From: Strobilurus pachycystidiatus
Taxonomy: Eukaryota > Basidiomycota > Agaricomycetes > Agaricales > Physalacriaceae
Length of the DNA stretch: 64,000 nt
Direction: 5' to 3'
Assembly (NCBI GenBank): GCA_019915135.1
Contig: JAHLMK010000016.1
Coordinates: 1,054,001-1,118,000, forward strand
Shown here: one piece after another, positions 11,742 to 22,699 of the stretch
Layout of the letters: each line of letters starts with the position of its first letter
How positions within the stretch are numbered: position 1 is the stretch's first letter
The notes under the pieces: generated by a model
Told to the model about the DNA's origin: nothing
What the model saw: the letters and a program-made list of their open reading frames with translations, nothing else
The model's database searches: none
Position numbers and translations under genes: made by a program

Positions 11742-12650
11742 ATGGGGAAGGATTCCTTTGTTTATGCCTGCGCACGGCTCCTTGCTGCCACCACTTCTCA
11801 TTTCTCCATTGAATGCTACCAGTTCCAAGTATCGGTAAGCCGACCGAACGCGATTTTCTCGTTCTTCTCTAACAAATCACAGATTCTGGATATTCTCGAA
11901 TACGCTGTCTTTCTCTTCATAACACACTTCAACGGAGACAGATACTGTCATTCCGTTATGCGCCAGCTTTTCGAACAGATTGATCGGAAAGTCCTCAATG
12001 ACTCTCACTTCGAGCTTATCTGTTCGTTGTTCTCTTGCCAAGGCTGCTACGTATGTGCTAATGAACCTCTAGTACGAATGTCTGCCATGAACTTGTTGCT
12101 ACAGGACTCGGAAAGGACGACATCGCCTCTAATACCATTCACGGCAGAACGCGTCCCAACTCCCGTCTCCCATTCTCCTCTCGTCACGCCTCCTGCTACG
12201 CCTTTCTCCACGCTCATTCAGGACGTCCCAGAATCTTCAACCATCATTCCATCGTCCTCTGAGGAAGACGTCCTCGCCATTAGCGAGCATCTGACTGCGG
12301 TCCTCCCTGCAATGTCATCAGCTGACAATCTCGAGCACTTCCTGTCAGTCCAGGATGACGTCCCAGAGACTACGGATCCTCAACCGAGTCCTCGATCGAG
12401 GCGTCGCTCGACGCGAAAACGCGTCCCATCCGAACAGAACCCCAAGAAGTCGGAGATACACGGCAAACTGAGGTCCTCAAAACGCGTTGCAGCCCAGAGA
12501 GTCGCCTCCGTCAACCTTCCTCTACAAAAGCCTCAGGACCAACTTCGTGCTCCACCAAGACGGAGTCACAGACGTGTGGTATCTGCGAACGTTCCCCGCT
12601 CAGGAAAAGAGAACGCCCTCGAGGAAGATATCGACTCGGAGACTGCTTGA
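11742..12650 (+). CDS. Unknown protein with basic Ser/Pro-rich C-terminus
   Basis: Not recognised. The frame is open upstream to 11523, so ATGs at 11562 or 11631 are also possible; 11742 is chosen as the start of the compact region GKDSFVYACARLLAA. Two likely 54-nt in-frame introns exist: one (donor GTATCG or GTAAGC, with a CTAAC branch site) ends before ILDILEYAVFLFI, the other (donor GTATGT) lies between CQGCY and DSERTTSP. The N-terminal 100 residues are hydrophobic-helical with several Cys; the remainder is Ser/Thr/Pro-rich, then strongly basic (SRRRSTRKRV, RRSHRRVV). The end carries GKENALEED, a KEN-box-like degron. A nuclear, cell-cycle-degraded protein is conceivable but unproven. Confidence 0.55.
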   Translation: MGKDSFVYACARLLAATTSHFSIECYQFQVSVSRPNAIFSFFSNKSQILDILEYAVFLFITHFNGDRYCHSVMRQLFEQIDRKVLNDSHFELICSLFSCQGCYVCANEPLVRMSAMNLLLQDSERTTSPLIPFTAERVPTPVSHSPLVTPPATPFSTLIQDVPESSTIIPSSSEEDVLAISEHLTAVLPAMSSADNLEHFLSVQDDVPETTDPQPSPRSRRRSTRKRVPSEQNPKKSEIHGKLRSSKRVAAQRVASVNLPLQKPQDQLRAPPRRSHRRVVSANVPRSGKENALEEDIDSETA

Positions 12651-12905
12651 ATGCTCGGAATGATATGTACTTGCATCGCACATGCCAGAAGACTACTTGA
12701 AATCAGCCAATATACTTAGAACCACGCGTCCCATACATCAAATCGACTTCGTTATGATAGGACTAGATTAGTTCGACCTAGATTACAGCTTTACTTTGAA
12801 CTTGAAGCTTTCGGGCGTCACGAGAAGAACTTTGAATAACATGACGCATATGCATTGACAGGCCCTGCAGGGTTCTAGATCTTAAACTCCTCCCAACACA
12901 GCGCC
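12651..12905. other. Short intergenic region
   Basis: About 255 bp between two plus-strand genes, AT-richer than the coding sequence. It is expected to hold the 3' end of the unknown gene and the promoter of the F-box-like gene. Nothing else is seen. Confidence 0.4.
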
Positions 12906-14191
12906 ATGCCACATCGTCTTCCCCAGGAAATTCTGGATGAGATTGTCGTTCAACTCGCTGCACTCGACCCCCCATCTGTCCGCTGCCTTCTCAATACCGG
13001 CCGGCTGTTTGGACAAAGCTGTCGGCGACAGATGTACGAGTCTATCACAATACAGGTTCGGAACGATGCTTTTCGCAGCATCCTGACCATGGATCCTGCC
13101 ATCTTGCACTCCCTCGTCATGGACTACGACGTAGGGAGTCACGTCCGATATCTCAACTTCGTCAGCCGGGACCGTGAGGCTGTTACAGACCGGTCCATGA
13201 TACGCGCTTTCATGGACCGGCTACCTAACTTGCATACCCTTCTCCTCGATCACCCGCAAATCCTCATAGAGCGCGAAAAGGTATTCAAAGACGGCGAGGC
13301 CCGTGCCCGGGCGCTGGCCTCGCAGTCTGTCGAGAGCCTGGAAATCCAAACGTTGGAAATCGATATGGACGGGCTGGGCCATATCATCTCTGCGTTTCCT
13401 CATCTCAAGTTCCTCCGAATAGATTCGGTAGAAGCTCTGGGGGATCATGCCTCATGCGAGCAGGCTCTTCCCGCCTTGAAAGAGCTTGAGATCTGGAGCG
13501 CATCCAGCGTTCTAAGAATGTTGGTCTCTGGACGAAATTCGGCTCAGACATTTCGAGGCCTCCGGCGCATGGTCCTTTCGCCGTGGGATGCCATGTCAGA
13601 CCTTCTCATTGGGAAGGTCGTGGAACTGACTGGCGACTCGCTGGAGGAGCTTGTATTTGGCTTTGTTCACGATAAACAAGGTGCCGATCTTTCTGAGTCG
13701 CTTTCAAGTTATCCTCTGATGCCCATATCGAACCTTATTCACTAGAAGTTTCGCCTATCGCCATCCGCACGCTCATCATCTCATCTACATCGGTCATTGT
13801 CCACATTCATACCTCCAAAGGCTTCCAGTTCATCGTCGAACTGCTCGAGCAGGCTGATGGTCAAAGCCTCCAGCGCCTCCAGCGTTTAGCCTTCATCGTT
13901 TCCCAACAACCACGCGTGTACTATAGTGAAAAAGACTGGCTAGCTCTCGCTTCTGCATTTCAGCAGTGTGCCGTTGCGACTGCGTTCACTCTGTGTGTCA
14001 CGCTGAAGGCAGGGAAACATCAGTCATTGAGCATAGGCAACCGGTCGCGGAGACTGATGCCGCCTCCGGTCGAATTTCCTCAAGTGGCGAAATGCTTCGA
14101 AGATTGTACACGACCAGTTCGCGTTCAACAACTTGAAAGATCTCTCAGGGAGATTCTTAGTACGACGGCGACGGATGGTTTCTACTATTGA
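12906..14191 (+). CDS. F-box-like protein with leucine-rich body
   Basis: The start MPHRLPQEILDEIVVQL is an F-box-like helix of the kind common in large Agaricomycete families; F-box proteins recruit substrates to SCF ubiquitin ligases through Skp1. The body has irregular leucine-rich segments (LPNLHTLLLDHP, FPHLKFLRIDSVE, LPALKELEIWS). The first frame stops at 13745, but coding continues to 14191 in another frame (VSPIAIRTLIISS ... SREILSTTATDGFYY-like end), joined by a 38-nt or 65-nt intron ending in ACTAG just before AAGTTTCGCC. A frameshift instead of an intron cannot be excluded. Total about 400 residues. Function and partners unknown. Confidence 0.68.
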
Positions 14192-14747
14192 TGCATATAT
14201 GTTTGCCCTTCGATTATATACTTTTTGCTAGCATATATAGATGACAAGTTTCGGATGCGATTGCCGATAGAGAGCGCAGTTGGTGTCGAACACAGGAATT
14301 GCATCTTCAAGGTACAAGTACAAGTATTGACGGACAATTCACCCTGAGTTGTCTCCAGAGCAAGATGTCGCTCTTTGACTATGAGTCACTTCACCTCCAG
14401 ATGGCATACTTCAATCCACGTACATCAACTGAAGCTGGATAATTGATAAGGGAAGCGCAGGTATAAGTAGCAAGTTGATCGAGTAATCATAGAGTAGTAT
14501 CCAACACTTGGTCTATAGTAGTCTAGTATACAGACAAAATTTCGCAGCATCAAACCTCTGTCGAAAAGACAATTGGCTGCTATCCCAGGACGTGCATATT
14601 TCTGCAGAGCCCTCACCGAAAAAAATAAAGACATCCCTCCCAGCATCGATATGTCAAGCCTTCTTGTGATGTCTGATTCCACGAATCTGCTCTCCAAGCT
14701 CAAGAGCACGTTTACCCTCCAACCACAACATCGTCTCTGCGATTGCA
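14192..14747. other. Convergent intergenic region
   Basis: About 556 bp between the 3' ends of the F-box-like gene (+) and the thioesterase gene (-). Short frames here lack start context, splice logic and motifs. No repeat or RNA gene was recognised. Confidence 0.45.
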
Positions 14748-16577
14748 TTAGTCCAGTTCCAGGAACACAAAAGGCAACACACCCTTATACGTGTCCGGAA
14801 CGACCTTCCTGGAAATCGCCTGGGAGTCCGCGCTGGTATCTTTACACCACGTGAACCTAAACTCATTCGTAGTATGTTCTTCCCCTGTCTTCACGTCTAC
14901 GACGTTCGCCGTCACGCCGACGTGCTACAGATCACTTTAGACTTGACCTCCCAAGGGGAGGAAAGGGACGAGACTCACAACAGTCAACGGCCGACTCGGC
15001 GAAGGAGTAGTGGAATGCAGGATGTACGAGCTTAGGCGCAGGATGGAGCCGATGGGGACCGGTTGAGCGAAGGATATACTATCCAGCGACAAGAAGTGCA
15101 TAGGCCCCCGAACGAACATGCTCCCGTTCGAAAACCCAAGCTAGTACATCTGGGTCAACACCTCGAAGCACGAAAGAGACAGACCCAAACGAACCTCGTA
15201 CGCTAGCCTCATCAAGTATCCACCAAACACTTTCTGATGTACGCTAAGAGGCCAGTTGGTAATGCAGGTCGATAGCTGCGGGCGGACTAGACTCACTTGC
15301 GCTCCTGAGGGAACATGAGCATGGTTTTCTCTACTTTGGTATCGCCCATCCAGACGCGCTCCGAATCTGGGTGCGTATGCTGCCCGTTGGCGAGATAGAA
15401 GGAGTGGAGCTCTTCGGCTTCGGCAGAACTGGGCGGGACACGGTCCAGTGATTTCAGAGCGACGGATAACCGCCTGCGTTTGATGCCTGTTTGAATCGAA
15501 ATATGGGTCTAGACTTTCAAATTGACGCGACGCGACTCGAACTCACCTTCGCCCAAGGCGTAGAGGGAATGCTCTTCAGGCGTACTGATGATGAGCGTGT
15601 TTACCTGACGCGCCTTGTGGGTATTAGCGTCGCGGCAGACCATGGAGAATCGTCCTAAGCCAAAGTCAACCCTGGGCAATAACACAGCGAGATGAGTGCA
15701 AGTATACCGAGAAGAACGGTCTCATCGGCTTGGTCGCCGCCGATGCTTTCCATCTTGACCGCGACCTCCATTGAGCTACGCCCGGTGTAGATGACCTGCC
15801 CACTCAGACGCAGGTCCCGAGAAGGATCCAGGTTTGCGAGCATGTCCAACCTATGTGCAGGTCAGACATAGGCGAGCGTGGGTATGATTCCGAACCTGTC
15901 AACAGAAGCGGTGACGATATAGAACCCGCGTTCCTGTATGCGCCCCAAAGTCTCGACAGTCGGTCCGAGCATGTGCTTGTACGCTATCGAGCCAGCCAAG
16001 GAATCGAGGTGTTCCATCAGCCTAGGCGCGTGTCAGATCATACTAGCAGTAGAGACTTGAGACTCACTTTCCGGTTCTGATTCCGCCGTGTGCATTGGTG
16101 TATTCTTCAAGTAGATGGACGGACGATCCAAAGGGCAGGATTATCTCGGTATACGAGTCATACATGTTTCTCGGGGTGAGGTCCGGCGGGGATGTGGGTA
16201 GTGCTTCGGATTCCTCGCTAGAGTTCGGGGCACGGATATTGAGAAGAGCCTCAGACCAGGTAACAGCACTCCTCATGGGCATGATCCTGCTTCCGAGTTA
16301 ACCCAAACCACCCCGTTTACGAAGAGGAAACGTACGAATGGTATGCTGGATTGGATCGTGTTCCTATGGATTAAATTTGTGCTTTAATGATTGTCGGTAG
16401 CGGCGAGGGCAAGGACAACTCACGAACTGCCTTGAGCAGGTCGTCCATTACCCGTACATCTTGTGTCTCTTCGACAACAGAGCGTACGGTGGCATCGCGT
16501 GCATGACTCGTCACCGATATAGCACGTAGCCCGGGCGCTTGTCGCGTTAGGGCCTTGCTGGACACGAGTCTGAGCAT
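14748..16577 (-). CDS. ACOT9-like mitochondrial acyl-CoA thioesterase (two hotdog domains)
   Basis: About ten exons join without a break. The first exon, MLRLVSSKALTRQAPGLRAI, has the Arg-rich, acid-free look of a mitochondrial presequence. The first hotdog domain has HLDSLAGSIAYKHMLGP, FYIVTASVDRLDML, LRLSGQVIYTGRSSMEVAVK and GRFSMVCRDANTHKARQVN; the second has VHQKVFGGYLMRLAYELGF, GPMHFLSLDSISFAQPVPIG and HVGVTANVVDVKTGE. These are the hallmarks of the ACOT9/ACOT10 type, which hydrolyse acyl-CoA to free fatty acid and CoA in mitochondria. The stop (14748-14750) follows VFLELD. One exon uses a weak acceptor and one a GTTCGT donor, both supported by frame and motif continuity. Convergent with the F-box-like gene. 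Confidence 0.88.
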
Positions 16578-17031
16578 CGAGAGCAGCGGTAAGTAGAGAA
16601 CGCTAGAAGGCTATGACGTACTGCGCGAAGGAGATTTTCCTTCCGGAGTCCGGGCCGGGCATTTCCGAGTCCTTTCTTCCGTCTTCCTCCTTCTGTTCTA
16701 CTTACATAGCGAGAAACGCACTGTTACCTTTGTCTGCCTCCTCTACCTGGTAGGGTCTCAAGTGTCTATTGACGCGCCTTAGGTTCTGAGGGAACAATGT
16801 ACGTATCTTGTATCCAATCCGCAATACATCAGCACTTTGTGGACGACCCAATCCTTTCTGCGCTGGCCGCTGTTGGAATATAGCCTGCTCACTGGTTTCT
16901 AAAGGAAAACGTCCAATGCGTCACATCATCTGCCCACGCCACAATGTTGGTCCCAACCCTCTGATGTCTAGCATGACGTCAAGAGCGAGAACAACTCGAG
17001 GAGGGGCATTACACCAACTCAGACACTAGCA
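16578..17031. other. Divergent promoter region
   Basis: About 454 bp separating the divergent start codons of the thioesterase (-) and the conserved fungal gene (+). It presumably contains both promoters. No coding signal or repeat was seen. Confidence 0.5.
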
Positions 17032-18337
17032 ATGACAACCACTCGAAGGCAAGCAGCAGCAGCCCCAGCAGCAGGGCAAGAGCACAACGAGGACCCACCC
17101 GCGCAGAACACAACTAAAAAGCGCAAATCTTCGGGAGCTCGCGCCAAGCCGCCTGCGAACAAGACTCGCAAAGCCAAGGCCACAGATGACACTTCTAAAG
17201 CGAATTCAAACCATGAAGGTATGTTTAACTTCACCCTCCTCAGTTCATTCATTGAGCCTTGGCAGGCCCGACTATCGAGCGAGGTCATATCTACTTCTTC
17301 TTCCGTCCCCGCGTCGAAAGGGATGAAGCCCACTCTCTCGACGATGTCCGAAACTTCCACATGCTCCTCCTACCTCGTCCTCCTGCGTTCTCTGTGGCAG
17401 AGACCAAACCCAGTGACGACACGAAGGCCGAAGACGTCGATATGACCGTATTGGAGCCTGGAGCGGATGCGGTTCCCGCCAGCCAGCCTTCAGATGCGAC
17501 ACACAAACAGCCATACCGTCTCGTCACCGTTGGGAAGAAGAAGCTCCCTGATCCTGATCAGGGCGGTGCTGGCAAAGGACGAAAGGAGACATTCTGGGCG
17601 ACGGTGACCAAGGTGGGAGATGATCTCCAGGCTTTGGAAAACGCCCTTGGGGAGAAGACCTACGAGACTAAGACGCGCGGTAAGGGACTTTCAGCTGACA
17701 TGCGTGTTCACCATGTCTTACCTGCTTGTTCTTGGAAGGAACGCGACATGAGGCTCCTGCTCGTATCGCAGGGCGTGGCGGATACGCCATCGTTGCCAAC
17801 AATCCCCGCGTACCCTCTGACAAGTCTACGCAATTTGGCTACCATATCTCTCACCCTGCGGAATTGGGCACAGTTCAAGAAGATCTGGGCCTCCAGATCG
17901 CGTCCTCTTTTGTGATACAAGTCAAGAATCCTCTTGCGCCTGCTATGGCTCCTGGGCAGAGCAACGCCAAGGGCGCACAGTATCCTGATCATATCATGTC
18001 GTCGGTGTTCGGGAAAGGCTACAAAGGGCGGGAGTCTTATGGTTTGCGGTTCGCAGCGTGTGAGACGTCGGAGCTTCTGGATTACGAAGGGGCTCAGCTG
18101 CTTCTTATTGCTGCTCGGGGCGGAGAAGTGGGCTTAGAAGAAAGCCTTGGTGAACATCGGGGGGAGGGTAAGCTGCGAAACTATATCTTCCTCTGTGGCC
18201 TTCTCTGATTTCTGGTAATAGCATTGCAGAAACTGGAAGATGAAGAAAGTCAGCGATCGATTGACGACGTGTTTGATGAATTGGGGTTGGACAAGGAGGT
18301 CTTTACGATGGAGTCGATCAAAGGTGAATGGATTTGA
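17032..18337 (+). CDS. Conserved fungal protein (ascomycete relatives labelled 'BTB domain transcription factor')
   Basis: Four exons. The N-terminus is basic and low-complexity (TTKKRKSSGARAKPPANK), like a nuclear localisation signal. The conserved core reads GPTIERGHIYFFFRPRV, EAHSLDDVRNFHMLLLP, YRLVTVGKKKLPDP, YETKTRGTRHEAPARIAG, HISHPAELGTVQEDLGL, SFVIQVKNPLAPA and ETSELLDYEGAQLLLIAA. This set recurs across fungi, where databases often carry the label 'BTB domain transcription factor', but I see no BTB fold, so the label is reported only as a name. The last exon ends FTMESIKGEWI, stop 18335-18337. Its acceptor must be AATAG rather than the nearby GCAG to keep the frame. Molecular function unknown. 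Confidence 0.78.
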
Positions 18338-18457
18338 GTTTCTGTTACTTGTACTATCCCTGTGATATTATCCAAGATGTATTTGTTCGAGGGACCCCAT
18401 TTGACGGACGATACATACATAAGCTATTACAGTAGACCATGATGTCTGCAGCTGTGT

Positions 18458-18989
18458 TCATTCCATCAACTTGCTTTTTCCATGCTCGCCCTCCCATCGC
18501 TTCCTCTCCTTGATATGATCTGTGACGCCCTTGATGAAGCTGGCACAGCAGACCTGATCCGCCACAGTGGTCAACTCCTTCCCTCTGGGACCCAACAGAA
18601 TATCTTGGTCGACCGTTCCCGTCGTGATACCAATGCTCCGCTCCGAGTCCGCCTTCGTTCTGTCAGACCAGGAGAGCCACGACCCGCATTGGCTGCAGAA
18701 CCCGCGGGCAATCCCAGGACTGGCGAAGTACTCGCTGGGCGCGTGAGAGCCTTTCCACGAGACGTAGGATGTGGGGACGCAGATGAAGCGGGCGACGAGC
18801 GCGCCGGATTGTTTGCGACATTGGGAGCATTGGCAGCTAGAGTTCTGGGGGGGAGGGGTGTCATGATTCGATGATAGACGATGGAAGGTGTACTACCTCT
18901 GCCACTGGGTACTGGGCACCATCGGGGAAGGTGATCTCATAGCGGATCGAGCCGCACAAGCAGCCGCCGAGGATGGGTTCTTTTGACAT
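18458..18989 (-). CDS. GFA/CENP-V-type zinc-binding protein (copy 1)
   Basis: Two exons. Exon 1 begins MSKEPILGGCLCGSIRYEI, the CxC zinc ligands of the glutathione-dependent formaldehyde-activating (GFA)/CENP-V fold. Exon 2 starts NSSCQCSQCRKQSGA (a second CxCxxC site) and contains YFASPGIARGFCSQCGSWL (CxxC). Together these form the two zinc sites of the family. Later come TTGTVDQDILLGPRGKE and FIKGVTDHIKE. Fungal members are small (about 160 residues) proteins of mostly unknown substrate, thought to act on glutathione adducts of small molecules. The intron ends in a C-rich tract plus AG. It is the downstream member of a tandem pair with the gene at 19316-19854. No lesion seen. Confidence 0.85.
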
Positions 18990-19315
18990 GGCTGAAGGAG
19001 ATAGGAATGCCTCTGCCGCCTGCGTGACATCATGCGTACCTCGGAGTCAGAATGGCTTTGGACTAAATTTGGCTAGGCGCGTCCTCGACGCGTCGTGGAT
19101 AGATCGCTATTCAGGACGCGACATCCGAGCGCTCACAAGGTGGCGTCCGCGCAAAAGTCTCGCAGGCAACTTCGCATATGAAAGGAACGCTAGCGCTGAG
19201 ACAAATCATAACTCCATTACTAATTACGTTGGTCGATAGTAGCGATCGCGTTCTGAGTCCTAAGTAGACTATCCTATGTCTTATTCGCTTCGGCGATGTC
19301 CACGCTCAATCGACA
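18990..19315. other. Spacer between tandem GFA genes
   Basis: About 326 bp containing the promoter of GFA copy 1 and the 3' end of copy 2. No gene or repeat recognised. Confidence 0.45.
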
Positions 19316-19854
19316 CTAGATGTCTTCCATCAACTTGCTATCTTCTGGGTGACCTTCCCAGCGCTTTCCCTCCTTGATGTAATCCGTGACGCCCTTGATG
19401 AAGCCAGTGCAATACTCCTGGTGCACTACCGTAGTCAACTCCTTCCCCCTGGGACCCAACAAGATGTCCTTGTCGACAGTCCCAGTGGTGATGGCCATCA
19501 CACCAGCATTAGGCGACCCGTCGTTCTTGTCGAGCCAGGAGAGCCACGACCCGCACTGGCCGCAGAACCCGCGGGCGATGCCTGGGGTGGCAAAGTACTC
19601 GCTGCACTGGCGAGAGCCCTTCCACGACACGCTGGCCACGGGAACACACATGAGGTGGACAATGAGCGCGCCGGATTGTTTCCTGCACTGGGTGCACTGG
19701 CAGGAACGAGCCTTGCACAGTGTCAGGTACGCTGTAGGCAATGAGAGAGGGGGCATCACTATACCTCTGGTGGGTACGGGGCACCATTGGTAAAAGCAAT
19801 TTCATAGCGGATTGCACCGCACAAGCAACCACCGAGGATGGGTTCGTTTGACAT
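19316..19854 (-). CDS. GFA/CENP-V-type zinc-binding protein (copy 2)
   Basis: Paralogue of the 18458-18989 gene in the same orientation. Exon 1: MSNEPILGGCLCGAIRYEI; after a short intron (donor GTATAG) exon 2 has ARSCQCTQCRKQSGA, YFATPGIARGFCGQCGSWL and ITTGTVDKDILLGPRGKE, ending SKLMEDI. All cysteines expected for the two zinc sites (CxC, CxCxxC, CxxC) are present. About 162 residues, normal for the family. Role as for copy 1; substrate unknown. The two copies keep the same intron position and most of their sequence, so the duplication is fairly recent. Confidence 0.86.
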
Positions 19855-20432
19855 GGCTGGGTTCGGAGGGAAGAAAGAATGGCTCTGGGTGATGTAGAGC
19901 GCAAGGAGCTTCAAGCTTATAAGCCCTGGTAATCATGACCTAAGGTAGAGTAAGTTGGTGGGGCTGCCCCTTCGAGGACAGGCCGCAGATTAGATATTGA
20001 TGCGGCGCTCACAAGGTGGCGAGATCGTCCTCCATATGCATCGGGGAGTGTAAGCGGGGCAAAAAGTGGCGCACTTTTCGACCGATGTGCGGCAGCAGGT
20101 CGCAGTTTGGTCATACCCGGTGGTTGTGCTGACAATAGCGCCACAGCTCAATTATCAGTCTCAGGCCGCGCTGACGCGTCTCAGCCTCGAATGACAGGCT
20201 AGATGAGAGAGATGCAGGGTGTACAGCCACCTATCCGGTCCGCTTGTGCCGAGATGCACGCGCCATTGCCGGTACCGTCACGCAACTTCCAAGAGTCAAG
20301 ACGGTCGTAGCCTACCACCGTCTTGGTAAGTAAGTCCCATAAGACGGGCTGTTATCCCCGTGCGCTCCCTGACATTCGCCAATCTTGAGTAACAAGCCTC
20401 ACCCTCTCAGCCTCCTGTGTACTCCTTTGGTC
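19855..20432. other. Divergent promoter region, GFA copy 2 and carboxypeptidase A
   Basis: About 578 bp between divergent start codons. The last 150 bp, including GTCAAGAC, GACGGGCTGTTATC and CATTCGCCAATCTTGAGT, are conserved upstream of carboxypeptidases B and C, so they probably carry their common core promoter. Confidence 0.55.
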
Positions 20433-22430
20433 ATGAAACTCGCTGGCCTCGTTTACTTGGCTGCAGCGGTACGCGCGCTCAACCCCGGATTCACGCTGCA
20501 AAATGACACGTATGATGCTGGTCTTTTCACGCCGATTGAATCATTGAGCGCCCTCTCCTCCACGGAGTTTACCACTTTGACTCATCCCGCATTTCCTAAT
20601 TATAATGTACGCGTCAAGAAAAGCGACTTCTGCGATGGAACTGTGGCGTTTGCTCGATTTCTTTGTCGTATGGAGCTAGAACGCTAATCTGCTCGTGCTT
20701 CTAGCGCACACACCGGCTACATCGACATCGAGGCGCGACATCTCTTCTTCTATTTCTTCGAGAGCAGGAGTGATCCTGATCATGACGACGTGGTCTTTTG
20801 GACCAACGGAGGTGCGAGTCTTCCTCTTCAGAGGCTGAACAAGACCATTGACGCGACATTTCAGGTCCTGGCGGTTCTTCTTCCCTCGGCCTTTTCATGG
20901 AATTGGGTCCCTGTCGCGTTCTTGACGCTGATGGTCCCAAGTACCACAAGGAGTCGTGGAATGACAAGGCAAACATCTTTTTCATTGATCAGCCCGTCGG
21001 CGTAGGATTCTCCTATGCTGACTATGGAGAGACGGTCGTCAGTGCGCCCACGCACTGCATATGAGCTTTCTTTTCTCATTGACATTTACAGTCTACCACA
21101 GAGGAAGCTGCAAAGGATGTCGCGGCGTTTGTGGCCATTTTCTTCGAACACTTCACCAAGTTCAAAGGTCGAGGTTTTCACCTATCTGGAGAATCATACG
21201 CAGTAAGTCCTGGCTATCTCTGTACACTGCGAGAGATGATTGTTGACTGAACTTTCGACTGTTAGGGCCGTTATTTGCCTCTGTTCGCGGCTGCAATCTA
21301 CGACCAAAACGCTTATCTCGTCGAACAAGGGTTGACGCCAGTCAACCTTACCTCAGTATTGATAGGTAAGGCACCTTTAGTCGAGCTATCGTGGTAGCTG
21401 ACGCCTTCTTTCCTGCCTTCCAGGCAACGGCTTGTCAGATTTCACCACCATGATGCTGTCTTACTACGATATGTCTTGTACCGCCGCTTCGCTTCCTGCT
21501 TTTGTCGATGTTGCGTGAGTTAGATCCTGAGGAGAAATGTCAGGCATTCGACTCACGAGCGATCCAGGACATGCGTGCGGATGAAAACAGTGGTATGTCC
21601 GACCCATCCTTTGAATGGTGTTTCGCTCAAACCTCCCCATCTTAGTACCCCCGTTGCAAGAGATGGATGAAAGAGGCTTGTGTAGACTCGTTCGACGGGA
21701 TCAACTGCGCTGCGGCTATGCAGACCTGCGAGAACGAACTCTACCTCCCATATGGACTGACAGGCAAGGATCTTGGCCAGAAGAATCAGTACACTAAGAA
21801 TCTACAGGACGCAACCCTTATGACATGAGCAAGATGTGTGAAACGGATGATCCTACCTGCTACTCCTTCACAAAGTGCGTCGGTTTCTCTTGAATCTTGA
21901 CTGTATTGCTACTCACTATATACAGATACATACCGCAATATCTCAACCTCCCCGAGATCCGAGAGAAGCTCGGTGTCGATACTCATTTCGATGGCAAGAA
22001 TTTCAGCGCCATTGCTTTTGATCTGAATAGTCGGTTCGGACAAAATCTCGACGAATACCACCAGACGCAGCTGTACATCGGCGCGTTGCTGGAACGCAAA
22101 GTCCGGGTGCTGATCTATGTTGGCACCTACGATTTCATCTGCAACTGGGTGGGTAATAACGCTTGGACTCTCGCTTTGGAGTGGTCGGGACAGGAGGATT
22201 TCGTGAGTCAACCTTTGGAGGACTGGCTAGTCGACGAGAAAGTCGCTGGCCAGACGAGAAGCAGCGGTCCGTTTACTTTTGCGACGGTGACGGGGGCCGG
22301 TCATATGGTACTTTGGTCTCCGTTTGCCATGTCAGTCGGTCTCATCGTTATGCTTGGCCAGGTTCCGTATGACAAACCGAAGGAAGCTCTCGAAATGTTA
22401 AACAGATGGCTGTCTGGTGTGCCACTGTGA
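20433..22430 (+). CDS. Secreted serine carboxypeptidase, peptidase S10 (copy A)
   Basis: Removes C-terminal residues from peptides at acid pH; secreted or vacuolar. The start [15 protein letters not shown] is a signal peptide. Then come [54 protein letters not shown] (oxyanion region), [14 protein letters not shown] and [20 protein letters not shown] with the catalytic Ser in GESYAG. The catalytic Asp lies in [15 protein letters not shown] and the His in TGAGHMVPYDKP. Cys-rich segments ([22 protein letters not shown]) fit the family's disulfides. Intron 21764-21807 is GC-AG (donor GCAAGG). The tail ends [10 protein letters not shown]. All exons join in frame, so the gene looks functional. Two relatives lie at 48.8-59.7 kb on the other strand. 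Confidence 0.93.
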
Positions 22431-22699
22431 CGGACACTGACACAGTAGTGCATACGTTATACTATAATACTATAAGATCTGGACATTGACGCGACGTTGC
22501 TCTGGGGAGGTACAGCCGATGGTGCATAACATCTGGTTGTTGCGGATACGCTTTCGACTGCTCTCTCTTATGTCCCGAATTTGATACTGGGACTCGGACA
22601 CTCAGTGCTGACTCTGTCGAGTGCTCAGAGCAAGCACGTGCGAGGACGGTGATCGCCGCCGGCAGTCCCGACAGCTCAGCCTTTCGTCCAGCGACCACG
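22431..22699. other. Short intergenic region
   Basis: About 269 bp between carboxypeptidase A and the ARMT1-like gene. It holds the 3' end of the former, with the motif CATTGACGCGACGT that also occurs downstream of copy B, and the promoter of the latter. Confidence 0.45.

Noticed and set aside
13700..13780. Frameshift pseudogene reading of the F-box-like gene
   Set aside because: A spliced intron ending in ACTAG restores the frame and coding continues for another 150 codons, so a broken gene is the less simple reading.
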